Shown here: piece after piece, positions 46,655-59,838 of the stretch
Layout: every line of letters begins with the position of its first letter
Numbering within the stretch: position 1 is the stretch's first letter
Assembly: GCA_947685225.1 (NCBI GenBank)
Contig: CANTUV010000014.1
Coordinates: 2,480,001-2,544,000, forward strand
Length of the DNA: 64,000 bases
Direction: 5' to 3'
From: Garcia nutans
Lineage: Eukaryota > Streptophyta > Magnoliopsida > Malpighiales > Euphorbiaceae
Program-made: the position numbers and the translations under genes
The notes under the pieces: model-generated
Told to the model about the DNA's origin: nothing
Seen by the model: the letters and a program-made list of their open reading frames with translations, nothing else
The model's database searches: none

Positions 46655-47085
46655 TAAGAAGTTGTTTAGCTTTTCTTATAAATTTTAGCTTATAAGCACT
46701 GGCTAAAAAAATACATAAACATTTAAAATTTTAAATAGTTAAGTGTTTATTTCAAGTGTTTGTAAGTTGCTAATAAACACTAGACATATTTAATAAAAAA
46801 TAACTTACAAGCACATTTATTATTAAAATAATAAAAAAATATAAAAAAATATTATTAAAATATTTATTAAAATAAATAAGAATAATATAGTAAATTTTTA
46901 GTCAAACTAGCTTGTAAACTAAATATATATAAATACTAAAATAATAAATTAATACATCTCAATTTATTTATTTTTTAACTTATGAGCTGAGCTTATAAGC
47001 TCATAAAATTATTTAAATAAATGTGTTAGATTAAATTTAAAATTTATAAGTTAATTTAATCAATTTATAAGCTAAACAAAACACT
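46655..47085. mobile_element. MITE with TTTAGCTTATAA-type inverted ends
   Basis: The left end GTTGTTTAGCTTTTCTTATA and the right end read in reverse, GTGTTTTGTTTAGCTTATAA, are imperfect inverted repeats about 430 bp apart. Both are followed inward by further TTATAAGC-type words (for example 46690 and 46990). It is non-coding and AT-rich. The style suggests a hAT- or PIF-type MITE. The target duplication is not clear. Confidence 0.55.
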
Positions 47086-48886
47086 CTCTAAAAACTCAGT
47101 CTTGTATACTTTCTGATGAAATTATAGCAAAATCTCATATAATTATTGTGATATCATTGGACAAAATTTCACTTTTCTGATGGAATTCTAAGTCGCAGAC
47201 TTGGGAGAAGTGAATATAATAGAAAATTTGAGATATTTACCTGGTATACGGAAATTTGATTTCCGTTTTCAAATGGACAGTACATTCTCTTTTTTTTTTT
47301 TCTTTTTTTCAAAACTACTTTTCCTTTTTTTTTCTTTATCTTTTTTATGCCTAAATGGCGTTACTTTTTTATTTTATTTTTATTTCTATTTTTTTGTTTT
47401 TTTGTTTTTTAATTTTATTTATATTTTTTATCCATAAATAATTTTATTTTTGCCATATTTTTAATATACACACAAAAAAATACAATGCATATACAATATA
47501 TACCAAAACACATAAATAATAGTAACATATACACAATATACACCAAATATGTACACATCATCTATATAATATTTATACAATTTATTTAATATTTTTAACT
47601 TTATTTTTAAATTTTATATATACAACATCTAGATAATATACACATAAAATACACAACAAATATATAACATCTACACAATATCTACAATATTCACATAACA
47701 TACACACAACATATATACAACACCTATACAATAAAAATTAACATTTTCTTAATTTTTTTATATTTATAATATGTAAAAGTTTTTTTAAAAATAAATTTAT
47801 TTATTTTTATTAATATATGTTTATATATTTTACATATTTTAAATTTTTTAGTGCTATTTGTTATTTATTATTTGTAATTAAAATTAAAAATTTTTCTTTT
47901 ATAAAAACTAATAAATTTTATCAGTTGAAAATATATTTTAAAATATTATTTTTTATTATTTTATTAAAATATATTTATTTAATAGTAAAATTTGAAAAAA
48001 ATATTATAGTAAAATATTGCTTGAAATGAAAAATGAAATATTTTTTAGAATAAAACTTATTTTTACGGTAATTTTGTAAATCTTTGAGAAAATTTGTTCT
48101 AAAACCACTATAAAATTAGCTTATAATTTTTCATCCTTTAAAGTATTTTGGTGAAGTAATTATTAAAAAATTTTAAAATTCTATTTACCCCTCTAGAATT
48201 TACCGTATTTGAATTCATCAAATACCAATAACAAATACAAAATCATAAAAATAAACTCAGAGATTGTAAATAGTTTAAGAAAACAAAATATTTCTACAAA
48301 AGAAAAATATACTTCTATAAAATGGGAAAGCAAGTAAATCCTGTTAAAAAATCCGAACAAAGGATTAATAAAAACAAGGTAAATATATATAAATATATAT
48401 AAATATGTTTAAAAAGACATAAATTAACAAATCTATAATAATATGTATTTATTGAATAGAACTATTTAAATGAAAAAAAAAACAACTCTAGCTTGTGAAA
48501 GAGAATATCAACCATGATTAACATGAAACAAAAAAACAAAGAAAAAAAAAACAAAGAGTCGGCTAGTGAAAAGATTGATGAAATTTATCTTATCTTAATA
48601 TTAAGGTGTCAAAATGGATCGACGGATTGTATTTATATTAAGTTAATCTATTATGTTGACATAATTTATAAAATTAATACGAATATGATATATTTATTAA
48701 TTATGTCAATACAAATGCGACATGAAATTAAACGGATTACATAAATAAAACACGATATATATAATATGTTTATTTAAAATGATTATATGTAGGTCATATA
48801 ATCCAATATGACTCGTTTAATCTATGAAATATTTATAATTTAAAATAATTTTATATTCTTAATTAATCAATTGAAAAATTGCTCAT
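47086..48886. other. intergenic, no gene seen
   Basis: AT-rich to extreme (47280-47450 is T-rich; 47460-47730 is a run of ACACAATATA-like words). No protein signal. Confidence 0.5.
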
Positions 48887-50232
48887 TGATAACAAATATT
48901 TGTGCATATTTATTTTTTATTTTGAATATATTTTGACTTCTTGAAATTTTACTGATTTTTGAATGTTTTTGTATAGGTTACAATTGATAAAGAAAATTGA
49001 CTAATTTAGAAAAAAGTGCTAAAAAGGGATGATGGAAGCCTTAAGCACAAGTCTTGAGCAAGGCTAGTACTAGATCGATCTAATGCTGTGAAAGAATAGA
49101 TAACTATTATAGCTAGATTTAGTATTTTTTTAGAAATTGATTTGCTTCAATTTTTTTTATGGATATTATAAAATATTTTGAGACTTTTATTCCTATTTAG
49201 AGAATAATATTATCATTATCTTAGGATATTTATTATTTTTATTATTTTCATAATTTTTTATCTTTTTCTTAATTATAATTGGAGTAAGATTTTACTCTTG
49301 ATTTAGAGCTATAAATAGAATATTAGGGCAGTAATCCTAGATGTCTTTGGTTGAGAACTTTGATCCATAATTTTTGTCCAAAACTTTTTTCCATTGTTTT
49401 TATAGAATTTTTTTTTTTTGAGTTTTCTTCTTTTAAGTATGTGTAACAAACTTCCAATTTGTTGAACTAGTAATTAGAGTTTCAATTCGCCAAAAAATTG
49501 TAAGATCTAAACAATTTATCTTTTCTTTTCTTTAATTTTTAATATTTATATATTCTCTACAATTTATTTAAATTATTATTTTGTTAATTGATCAATAGAG
49601 TCCATTATTCAAAATGGTTAAATAACAAATTGCAAGTTAAAGCTCTTGAATCCATAATTTTTTTTGGCGTTTTAATTGTAGTAGCAATTAGGAGTATCAT
49701 AAGGAAATATATAATTAATTAAATAAATTACATAGTTAAATTTATTGGTTAGAATAAGGTCTTTCTATTTTTAAAAATTATTAATAATCAGATTTTAGGA
49801 ACGTTCCTATATGATATGTTATTAAAAAGAATTAATTATAAAATGTTTCTTGATTAATTTATAATTAATGAAAGATTGGTAATTGTGAGTTTATCCAATA
49901 CTAAAATTGATTTATAAAAAAAAAATAGAAAGAGTCATCTTTGAATGAATGATTAATCTAAAAAATTAAAATTAAAATTATTTCTTTTTTATGTATATTT
50001 TTTAATTTATTTTAGCTATTATTTAATTTATAAGCTTTAATTTTCAGTTTTGATTTAATTTTAGTTCTTAATTATAAATTTCCTTTTAAATTTTTATTTT
50101 AGTTTTCTTTTTTGTTTTAAAAGAAATTTAACTAAGTAGTAAATTTTTTATGAATTTAACCATATTTACTACTATTACAATTAATTTATTTTTAGAAAAA
50201 AAAATTAATTTTAATGACTACGACACCTATCA
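48887..50232 (+). mobile_element. solo LTR of the Athila-like family
   Basis: It has the same ends (TGATA...CTATCA), length (1346 bp) and internal order as the LTR at 33495-34846. Matching stretches are TACTGAT..TTTTTG.ATAGG near 48947, GAGCAAGGCTAG near 49056, TATAAATAGAATATTAGG.CAG near 49311, TTTCAATTCGCCAA near 49481 and GAATCCATAATT near 49650. Flanking pentamers CTCAT and TTCAT differ by one base and fit a 5-bp target duplication. No internal region exists, so the element was lost by LTR-LTR recombination. Confidence 0.8.
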
Positions 50233-53200
50233 TTCATATAATAAAATTATAATTAAAATAATTTTAAAATGTAAATGCATTAAAATTTTTCATAAAAATA
50301 TTTTAAAAAATTAAAAAATATAACTTAATATGAAATAAATAATGAGTATGTACTACTATATTTTAGCATTAAAACTTAGCAATAAATAAATAAAAAAATT
50401 AAGGAGGTGATATATAGTTATCAATACACATTTTACAATAAATTTTTTTGAAAATTTTATTTTATTTTCTATTTATTTTTTCTATTCTATTTCTTTTTAT
50501 AAATTCTATTCTAAATCCCAAATTTTAAAAAATATTTGATATAAAATATAAATGATTAGATTATTTAAATCATAACATTTGATTTAGAAAATAATTTCTA
50601 AAAATTCATAAAGAATTAAATTTAAATTAATTAATAATTAAATTATTTAAATTAATTAATAATTAAATTAACAAAATAAATAAAAAGTTATTTAGTAATT
50701 AGATGAAATTAATAAATTTTTAATATGAATAATAAAACTGTAAATAAACTATTTCTAAATAAAATAATATTATATTATACAATAACATAACTATAATAAT
50801 ATAATAAATGCACAATACTTATTTTTATTTTATTAAAGTAAATAACAATAAAATGCCCTAGTTTTGAGTTGTTATCATTTTGGTTAAATGAAGTATAATA
50901 GATGTGCTTATTAATTCATTACATGACTTGTTTAAAGTCATATAATAAATAAATTGATTTATTTTTAATACTAACTCATTAAAAATTAATCATAATTTAT
51001 TAATTTTATATATTTCACGTTTCTTGTTCGCATATAGTAACTTATTTTTGTCCCTGCAACTTAACATTTACCAAAAAGGAAAGACTCATAGTTAGCAACT
51101 TGTTGAAGCCTACCCAAAAAGTCATGGGAGAAAGTGATATCTGTATGTTATTTACTCGACAACCTACTTTTGAGAATATATATATATATGTAAAGTTGCG
51201 TGGTTCAGAATTAGTAAATAAACATCTTCCTTTGTTTTTTTATTGGAAGTATATAAACATCTTCAGCTACCCAATCACTGCATCGTCCGCCTAGCTTTAT
51301 GCACCCTAAAAAGCTCCCCTCATATAATTTTAGAACTTGTCGTATGCATCCTTGGTGAATTAATTAATTATTATATTTAATTAGGGATATTAAAATAGAT
51401 TAGCCAATTGTATTGATATCATATTGATATACTCTAATAATATAATTAAGATCAATATAAATATGACTTCTTTATTAATCATATTAATATATCTCAATAT
51501 CAATATTAACATGACATAAAATTTAAACAAATTATATGAATACAATATATATAATATATTTATTTAAATATATTATATGTGAATTCTAAAATATATTACT
51601 ATCAAAATTCAACACAACTTATTTGACATATATAATATTTATAATCTAAAATAATTTAATATTCTTATATAATCAACTAAAATATTATTTATAAAATAAA
51701 ATCATGATAAATAATATTAAATTATAAATTTATTAAGAAATTATTTTTTAAAATACATAAAAATAAAAGATATAAACCGATTTATATGAGATGATAAGTG
51801 TGTTTTAGATGTTAATATTAAAGAGAAAGATTGGAGGAGATAATATGCACTTGCCAATTTAAATTTTATAAAAAAAAATATTTTGAAAAATATGCATAAA
51901 ATTTATTTTTACTATTTTAGATTAAATAATAATACAATATAATTTTAGATTTTATTTAAATTATACCTTTTTAGTTACATGTGTTATAGTAGGTTTGTAT
52001 GCTAACTTGTTATACGATCTATTTTAATTCGTGTTATAAATATATCAATTTCTTTTGGATGTTAATCTACTAAAAATCAATTTTAACTTATTAATTTTAC
52101 ATATTTTGCATATTATTTTTATGTGTTACGAGCCATTTTAACATCCTCATATTCAAGCACATATTCAATCATTTATGTAATTATTTTATGTTATAAAATT
52201 ATATATTTGCTTATATTGATATATTTTTATATATTATTTTTTTAAAATAGATATTTTCATTAATTATGAAAAAATTTTACTATTAAACCATATGTTGAAT
52301 TAGCCTATCATAATACAAGTGTGGATAATTTCATATTTAATAAATATAAAAATATGATCTAAATAGTGAAGAAAAGGATTTTGCAATCTTAAAGGTTGAT
52401 TCTCCTAGATTTCTATTAAAAGAAATTTTAATATGAAAATTTTAATACCATTAAATATCACCCAACCCATTAATTTTATTTTTTACTTTTAATGCTGTAT
52501 GCAATTCGTCTATAAAAATTACCTTTGTCTTTGTTGTCACTTGTCAATCTTTTTTATTCTGCAAAATCTTTATGTATAATTAGTCATATATATCTCCTAG
52601 TCTCATTCGCATACTTCTTTCATTTAAAGAAGGAAATTTCTAAAATGCCTCAAAGTTATTTAGAAAAAAAAAAATCTAATGAATGTTTTATATTCTGTAT
52701 TCTAATTGTTTTTACTCGCACATAAGCACATGCACATATAAAAACACATGCATACGCACATACGTACAGGCACGTGTGCATATAATATAATATATAATAT
52801 ATGTTTTTTTTAGCAAATATAATATATGTTTTAAACTAAAAAAAAAAGAATTTCAATCATTTTCTCTTTTCTTTTTCTTTCTAATTCTCCTGTAAGTTTT
52901 TTCTTTATATAAACCGTAGTATTTTGATCAAAGGTATTTTTTTATCTTTCTTTTTCTTTTTCCTTAAATTTTATTCCCAACAATTACAGACTCTCTAAAT
53001 TTATTATTTAATGTATTTTTTTGACAAGAATTTATTATTAATCGCGTTTTTTTATTCTCCTTTTAGGGGTTTTAATCCATTTTTCATGGGATTTACCTGG
53101 TTTTTCTTTCATAAAAGTAATTTTTTTCTTTTAGAAAAGAAATTTGTTTTCATAGATTATTATTTACAATTTTCAAATTAATTTATTTTTTTTCTAACTA

Positions 53201-53804
53201 TCCATTATCCTACAACTAAGATGTTACAAACTAATCTAGATTGAAGCCGGATAGGCCCATTAAAAAGATAAAACACCCCATCTCAAGTTTTAAAAATACT
53301 TCATATTTAGATTCAAACTTAAAACCTCTGATAAAGGAAAAAGAGACATTTAGCATCTCATCTCATCTCTTAATGGTATTTTAGATTTATTATTGATATT
53401 CAAAATCATTGAATTTGTTCTAAGTTATTGATGTCAATTTGTGATTTAATAATAATAATCAATCGGTTTAACAGTTTTAATGCTCTATCAATATGATAAG
53501 AGAATATTAATTTATGAGAATTTCTTGATAAATTTTTTATATTTATATTTTTATATTAAAATCTGATTTTAACATGTGAATTAAAATTTATGAAATTCCC
53601 TCTAAAAAAGATTAGATTTTCTCTTCAAAGGAGTCTCTAAAGGTGCATTACCCATATTCAATATGTGCATGCAGAATTTATAACTTGTGTGATGAATTAT
53701 AAAATTGAATTGTAATTAATAAAATGAGAAGCAAACTCTCTCATAAATGAAGTTAATCGTCTTGAAGATTTTACCATCACCCTATTCCTTTTAAGAACAT
53801 ATAT

Positions 53805-53835
<31 letters not shown>

Positions 53836-54292
53836 TATCTAATAAAAGACCAACATAACACAAAAAAAAAAGATGAAAAAAAGGTTGGAAAGGACTAATC
53901 TTTATAGAGTTATCCTGAGGAAAAGAAAAGTAAAAAAGATAACGCAAATGGCCTGAAAGCAGCTTTTGTATTGAGGTGGACTTTTGTGGGACGTATGTTC
54001 ATCAAAATTTGGGAAGGGCAAACGTTTCACAATCATAGAAGCCACCATCTGAATTTGACAACTGAGGAAAACATTATTTATATATTTAGAAAAAAAAATT
54101 ACAATAATTAAAATGTTTTGTTTTTTGTTGAAAATTGAATATCTGAGAGATCAAATGCATATTCCAGTTTACATGGCCACATTACAATCAGTACGATTCC
54201 GTCCATCACTTTGTTTCTTTTGTGCTTTAATTCGTTCGTTCTCCTTTTCTTTTGCTTCTGTCTTGTTTCTTAGCTTTTCTTTCTAAATTACA
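50233..54292. other. intergenic, no gene seen
   Basis: AT-rich throughout. The stretch 51060-51350 is less AT-rich, with a 64-codon frame of no recognisable family. A (TA)n run with (CA)-rich words lies at 52720-52810 and another (TA)n at 53812-53834. Positions 53940-54060 are also less AT-rich without a clear frame. Confidence 0.45.
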
Positions 54293-54355
54293 ATGGCCAC
54301 TCAGATCTCACAACTTTTTAGCACCCTTTTTTTTCTTTGTTTCTCTTTCAATTAG
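54293..54355 (+). other. 20-codon ORF in good plant start context
   Basis: ACAATGGCC is a near-ideal plant start context after a CT-rich stretch of about 100 bases that looks like a 5' leader. The frame reads MATQISQLFSTLFFLCFSFN then TAG. The peptide is hydrophobic, like a signal peptide start. No donor splice site or continuation fits, so it may be the broken 5' end of a gene or chance. Confidence 0.25.
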
Positions 54356-55768
54356 CTGTTTATATTAGTTATAGGTATAAGTGAAAGTATAAGTTCGTGT
54401 TATGTTCTAATTTTAATTGAATATTGATTTATTTCAATCAAATTAGAAAATTAATTTGGTAAGTGTATGCGAATAATTTCATAAACATCATATTACGAAC
54501 TTAGAGCTGTTCATAAAGCAATCAATATTTCTGAATATTCTATTGAACTGGTTGAAGGATTTGGTTATTGAATTGGATTTTTTTTTGTATGCGCGTGTAA
54601 ATAATCGTTCTTTTAGAATTGAGTTGAATAGGATTATAAAGATAATAAAATTCTCCCTATCGAACTCTTTCTACTGAGTTCCAAATAATATAAATAATGA
54701 TCTTTTCATATATTCATAAAAATAATAATAATATTAATTTCTTTATAAAAAAAATATATTCATAAACTAATATGTAAATATCTTTTATATATAAAGAAGC
54801 AAAATATATATATAGTTGCTCCCTACGTGATAGTAACATACGATAATCTCATTGTCTATAATATTAAATAAGTCTTTTTTAATGTATATAATAAAATAAT
54901 TAGCCATCCATAGTTTAACTGTAATTTTTCTCTTAAAATATCTCTTCATAATTTAAAAAAATAATAACAATAACAACTATGTAATCAAATAAAAAATTAG
55001 TATTTAAATATGAGTGTACGCTCTTAAATTTATCAAATGAAATATTAAAAGAAAAAAATATTGAATTACGAATATAATTTCTTAAGAAATAGTTAAAACA
55101 AATATCATTACACAATATTTGATATTAGAAATATAAATAATAAAATCTAAATCAATGAGAAAAAAATAAAAAAATAAAAATTATTAAAAAAATAAAAATT
55201 ATAACCTTATATTCTTTTTTGATAAATTTATTCCTTTTCCTAATTTTCTTTTTCTTTTCTTCTTTTCCTTTGGAGAATATTAATTATTTTTTGATTAATT
55301 TTTAAAAAGAGAGATATATTTATTTGAAGAAGAATAATTTATATAGATTTATTTTTTTTATCGTCTTATATAAGTTAAAAGATAAAGGAGTAATTTAAAA
55401 TCTTAAGGGGGAAATTAAGTATAATTAAAATTATATATATTTAAAAAATTTTAAAATGAAGTTGCCCTCTTGTTTATAGAGTAGCTTCGCCATTGAATAG
55501 GTAGTGATATTTTCTAAAAAAATATATTTTAAAATTTATTTAGATAAACTCTTAAAATTTTCAGTGATAGAATATAAAAAAATATATCATTATTCGATTA
55601 ATTTATCATTATAAATAAGATGTCTAATTAAAATTATTATTGTATTATATAATTTTTTCACGCTACATATGATATTTGAGCTCACCAGATTTGCACACGT
55701 GCTAAGATCATCTTCATTACTAATACTCTAGGTGACACATGGCACAAATAATGGCAAATGTATTCTTA
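54356..55768. other. intergenic, no gene seen
   Basis: AT-rich spacer; no coding or repeat structure stood out apart from short A/T runs. Confidence 0.5.
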
Positions 55769-56130
55769 GAGTATCGTCAATGGAATAAATAATAATAATA
55801 ATAAAGGCCCAGTCTCACTTCACCTGAGAAGTGAGACCCGGCTTAAAACTTGGTTCATTGTAAAACAAGTCACATGGTGAGACGGTCCCTCTTTATTTAA
55901 AAAATTAAGGGCTGCCATGTTTATTTAAAAAATGTTAAAAAATTATTATTTATTTAATATATTTTTTTTAAAAAATAAAAATAGAATCTATTAAAGTGAG
56001 ATTTAACGTTCGCCATTGAAGAATCAAATCTCATTTTTTTTGAAGTCTTACTTTATAATATTAAATATTTATAAAAAATAAAAGCATGACATATTTTATG
56101 AGACTTAGCCTTAATGTATTGGAGATGCTC
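55769..56130. mobile_element. PIF/Harbinger-type (Tourist) MITE, 362 bp
   Basis: The ends GAGTATCGTCAATGG and, in reverse, GAGCATCTCCAATA are inverted repeats (11 of 14 bases match). The trinucleotide TTA flanks both sides (55766-55768 and 56131-56133), the target duplication of this superfamily. GAGCATCTCCAATG is a common end of plant MITEs. Inside are paired words such as CTCACTTCACCTGAGAAGTGAGAC, itself a hairpin. Confidence 0.75.
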
Positions 56131-59109
56131 TTAGGAGAAATAGGTTACTTGGCGTCAGGAGGAGGTGATGCCGCGGTATAAGAATATCGATTAGGAAACT
56201 GACATGGCATTATAATATGCTAATAAAAATGGACTTATACCATATATGTATTGTTAATGAAAAATGAACTAAGAAATTTTTATGAGAATGTAAAAAAAAA
56301 AAATTCAACGTAGAGCTTATTGTAGTACAGTGCAAAAGATATCGAATTCAATTCATGTTGTAATGAATGATGAAATTCGAACACTTTTTTATTAGATATT
56401 TTAACTCCAACACAAAGTGTTATCATGTTAATAGTTAATTTGAAATGATCTGTCTAATTAAACTAAACATCTCAAAAAAAAAAAAAAAACTAAAAAAATT
56501 AATACAAGGTCAAAAACATAAACCCCAACCACTCACTCAACTAAAACTCAAAGTTGATATGCACGAACGTCATAGATAAAGTGATGGATCTGACACTCTT
56601 TGTAAAGTTAGTGGCATAGCAAAGACAAGTATATATATAATAGAAGTGGGTAGCAGAAGAGGACAGAAAATCCAGCTTGAAGGAAGTAGTGGCTATCAAA
56701 GATGGCAGAGAGCACCATTGTCTAATTTGCATCTTATATGATATTTGCCTCCACTCAACTACATTTATATTTACCTAATTTTACTTATCTTATTGCCTTA
56801 TATTATTTGCCATTGTCGTCCTAAAGGGAAGCATCCACTTTATCCATGCATTTTCAGTTTTGAGATTCAAAGTATATTTTTATTAGTGCATCTTTGCATA
56901 TATAGATTATATATATATATATATAAATTACAATTTTACCTAATTATTCTAATACATCGAATTAACCCACAATTTCATTGCTCCAAATTAATTATAATGA
57001 ACTTGCATGTTTATATCAGGTTCATGTATTTTTATATAATCAATCATGTCTAAATTAATATATTTTCTTTTTAATATTCGTTGATTTGCTCTAATTCGAA
57101 TAAATCGAATTAATCAACAATTCTACTATTTCAAATTAATGAATTTGCATGTTTATACTATGTTCATGTAATTAATCATTTCTATATTAATCTTTTTTTT
57201 TTCTAATATTCCTTGATTACTTAATTTCTTGATCTTCTCTTAGTTGCTTAAGTAGATTTTTCCTGTTTTCTCTTTTCCTATTATTCTAGTGCTCCATTAC
57301 ATATCATAATCACTGCAGCCAACTGTCTAATAACAACTTTTTTGTCGCCCATGAGAGTCGTTTTCGCTTCTTTTTTACTTTTTCCCCCTCTAAAGGCAAG
57401 GTGTTTTTGGAAATTTACTTCTACTTTTTTAAGAATATGGTGATATTAGACAAAATTGAAAATTAACTATGGAATATTTTAAATATTGAAAATTAAAATA
57501 ATTAATGATATATGTTCTAAATTGTAAAAATATTTGAAGGTTCAATCATTTATTTAGTATAAATTTTAAATTAAAATTTTTTATTTACTGTCTTATGTAA
57601 TTTTTTAATTTAATTAAAACTTTTAAAACAAGTGTTATTAAACAATTTAGAATGATTCTTGACTGTTTAAATAATTTATAATTATGCAATATGTTTTGAT
57701 TTTCGAAAACAAAATTCAGAATGATTCATTGCTTTAAATTTTAATTTTAAGTGTCGAATGACGTTATGAAATACTCATCAAATCCTCAATTAATGTAAAA
57801 GTTTTATTCCCCGATAAGTATTCCTAATGAAAATTTGTCAGTTCATTTGTAAATTCATAAATTATTGATAAATTTGAGGATATACTATCAGTAAGAGAAA
57901 CAAAAATTATTGTAAATAACATATTATTTTCCATATGAAAACTATAAGTGAGAGAAATAAAAAAAATATTTCTTTATTATAAATATTATATTAGGAGAAA
58001 AATATATATTAAAAAAATTATATGTTCTCTGGCTTTACACTATATATAAATTTGTACAATTAAAATAAATTTTACAGTAAATCAAAATATTTTTATAATT
58101 TGACATGATTAATTAAATCATCCTCATTCAATAATAATGAATAAATTTATTAAAAATTCACATTGATATGCATTGAAAAATTAAAAAAAAATTCGAGGAG
58201 CTAAATTTTTCTATGATACATGTTTTTAAGGAAAATTGATTATTAAACCATCATTAACTAAAATTGAAATTGAATAGCCTATATTTTTAGAATATATTCA
58301 AGGTGATATTTATAACATATTCATCCACCATGTGAACCATTCAAAAAGATGGTTACATGTGTATTTATTATCAACTCGCAATATGAAGTTTGCGAGATTA
58401 CTTGCTCAAATAATTAGATTAAGAGCATAATTAACTGATTATTCGACTTAATAAATCATATTTGGATGTCAGCATTGAAAACACAGTCCTTGAATGCTTT
58501 GATTAACAAGCCATAGTAGAACTCAGTTAGTGCATTTGGTGTTGTAACTTGTCTTTTGTGACTTTGAAGCCTTAATGTAGTGTAACTTTTTATTTTGGTG
58601 TTGATTAGATAAACCAATTTCATTTTGGTTTTGCTTGAAGGTTGTACTTCAACCTACGGTATTTGATATGTGCATAATCTGTTACTTTTATTCTCAATAT
58701 TTTTGGTATTTTTGAATTATTTGTAAGCTTAACTCGGTTGGTTGAACAATTTTTATCAATTAGACATGATCTTTGTTACTTTTGGAATAATACCATTAAA
58801 TTGAGGAATTTTCAGCATTTTTAATATCTTGACCATTGTTTACTTCTTCAGGCATAACTGAAGATGCAGATCTTCAAATTGAGTGATTTGTGATTCGTTG
58901 GAAAGATAGAAACGAGCTCTACAAATGTCTAAGAGAAGTCAAGATTCAATTCAGCCTCGAAATTAATCAAAAAAGAGCTCTGAATCCAGAACAAATATCT
59001 TGAATGGACATAATGAAAATAATATAATGGGGTTTTATTGTGTAAGACATATGGAGCTCCAAGGGTCAAAACAAGCTCAGCTCAGGCCCATTTGAATCTT
59101 AAAAGATGA
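56131..59109. other. intergenic, no gene supported
   Basis: The stretch 56540-56745 is less AT-rich and open on the minus strand for 37-63 codons in two frames, none of a family I recognise. The stretch 58480-59109 is also less AT-rich and, with the inverted repeat after it, looks like retroelement LTR sequence (GATTCGTTGGAAAGATAGA and CTCAGCTCAGGCCC words), an inference only. Confidence 0.4.
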
Positions 59110-59779
59110 CCCTATAATTACTGTGAAGACAATTAAGTGAAATGAGGTCGTTTTGATTGTAAAAAAAGTCATAGAAGTTGATCGTTTTAAACAGAAATAT
59201 CTAGTTCGACCTAATTTAGTTTTTAGGTCATATCTTCTGATGTGAGTGTCCGTTTTGGGTGAACCTTTCTCATTAGAAAGGTGAGAAGGATATCTTCAAG
59301 TTTGTTGAAGAAGTCGGAACCAGATTCAAAAAGGAAGGAGCTGAAAAATGGGAGAGAAACCACTAAAATAAAAAAAAAATGAAACCTCAAAGTAGATGAT
59401 GAACTATGTGGAAAAACGTGTCCCCTTGCTGCTTCAAAATCACACCTTTTATAGCCTCTCAAAGACAACAGAATCTCTAATTACTTGGGAATTTTAAAAG
59501 CAGTCAATAGAAAATCTTCATTATTCTGATTTCTCTCCCGTTTTTCAGCTCCTTCCTTTTTGAATCTGGTTCCGACTTCTTCAACAAACTTGAAGATTTT
59601 TTCCCACCTTTCTAATGAGATAAGGTTCGCCCAAAACGGATACTCACAATAGAAGATATGACCTAAAAACTAAATTAGGTCGAACAAAATATTTCTGTTC
59701 AAAACGATCAACTTCTATGTCGTTTTTAACAATCAAAACGACATCATTTCACTTAATTGTCTTCACAGCAATTGTAGGG
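59110..59779. repeat. large inverted repeat, two 250-bp arms, 170-bp loop
   Basis: The left arm (59110-59359) and the right arm (59530-59779, reversed) match at roughly 90-93% by my count over their full length, with one or two small gaps. A transcript across it would fold into a very long hairpin. The loop contains a minus-strand TATA motif (TATAAAA, 59447-59453) pointing into the left arm. The arms have no conserved frame. It looks like two head-to-head copies of one LTR/leader sequence. Confidence 0.9.
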
Positions 59780-59793
59780 AGCGGAACCATTAT

Positions 59794-59838
59794 ACTATTA
59801 TTATTATTATTATTATTGTTGTTGTTGTTGTTGTTATT
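59794..59838. repeat. (ATT)n(GTT)n microsatellite
   Basis: About eight ATT units followed by about six GTT units, directly before the 59-bp inverted repeat arm. Confidence 0.9.

Noticed and set aside
56541..56732. 63-codon minus-strand frame with a TATA-like word upstream
   Set aside because: No family, no conserved motif; a shorter overlapping frame is equally good, so neither is supported.
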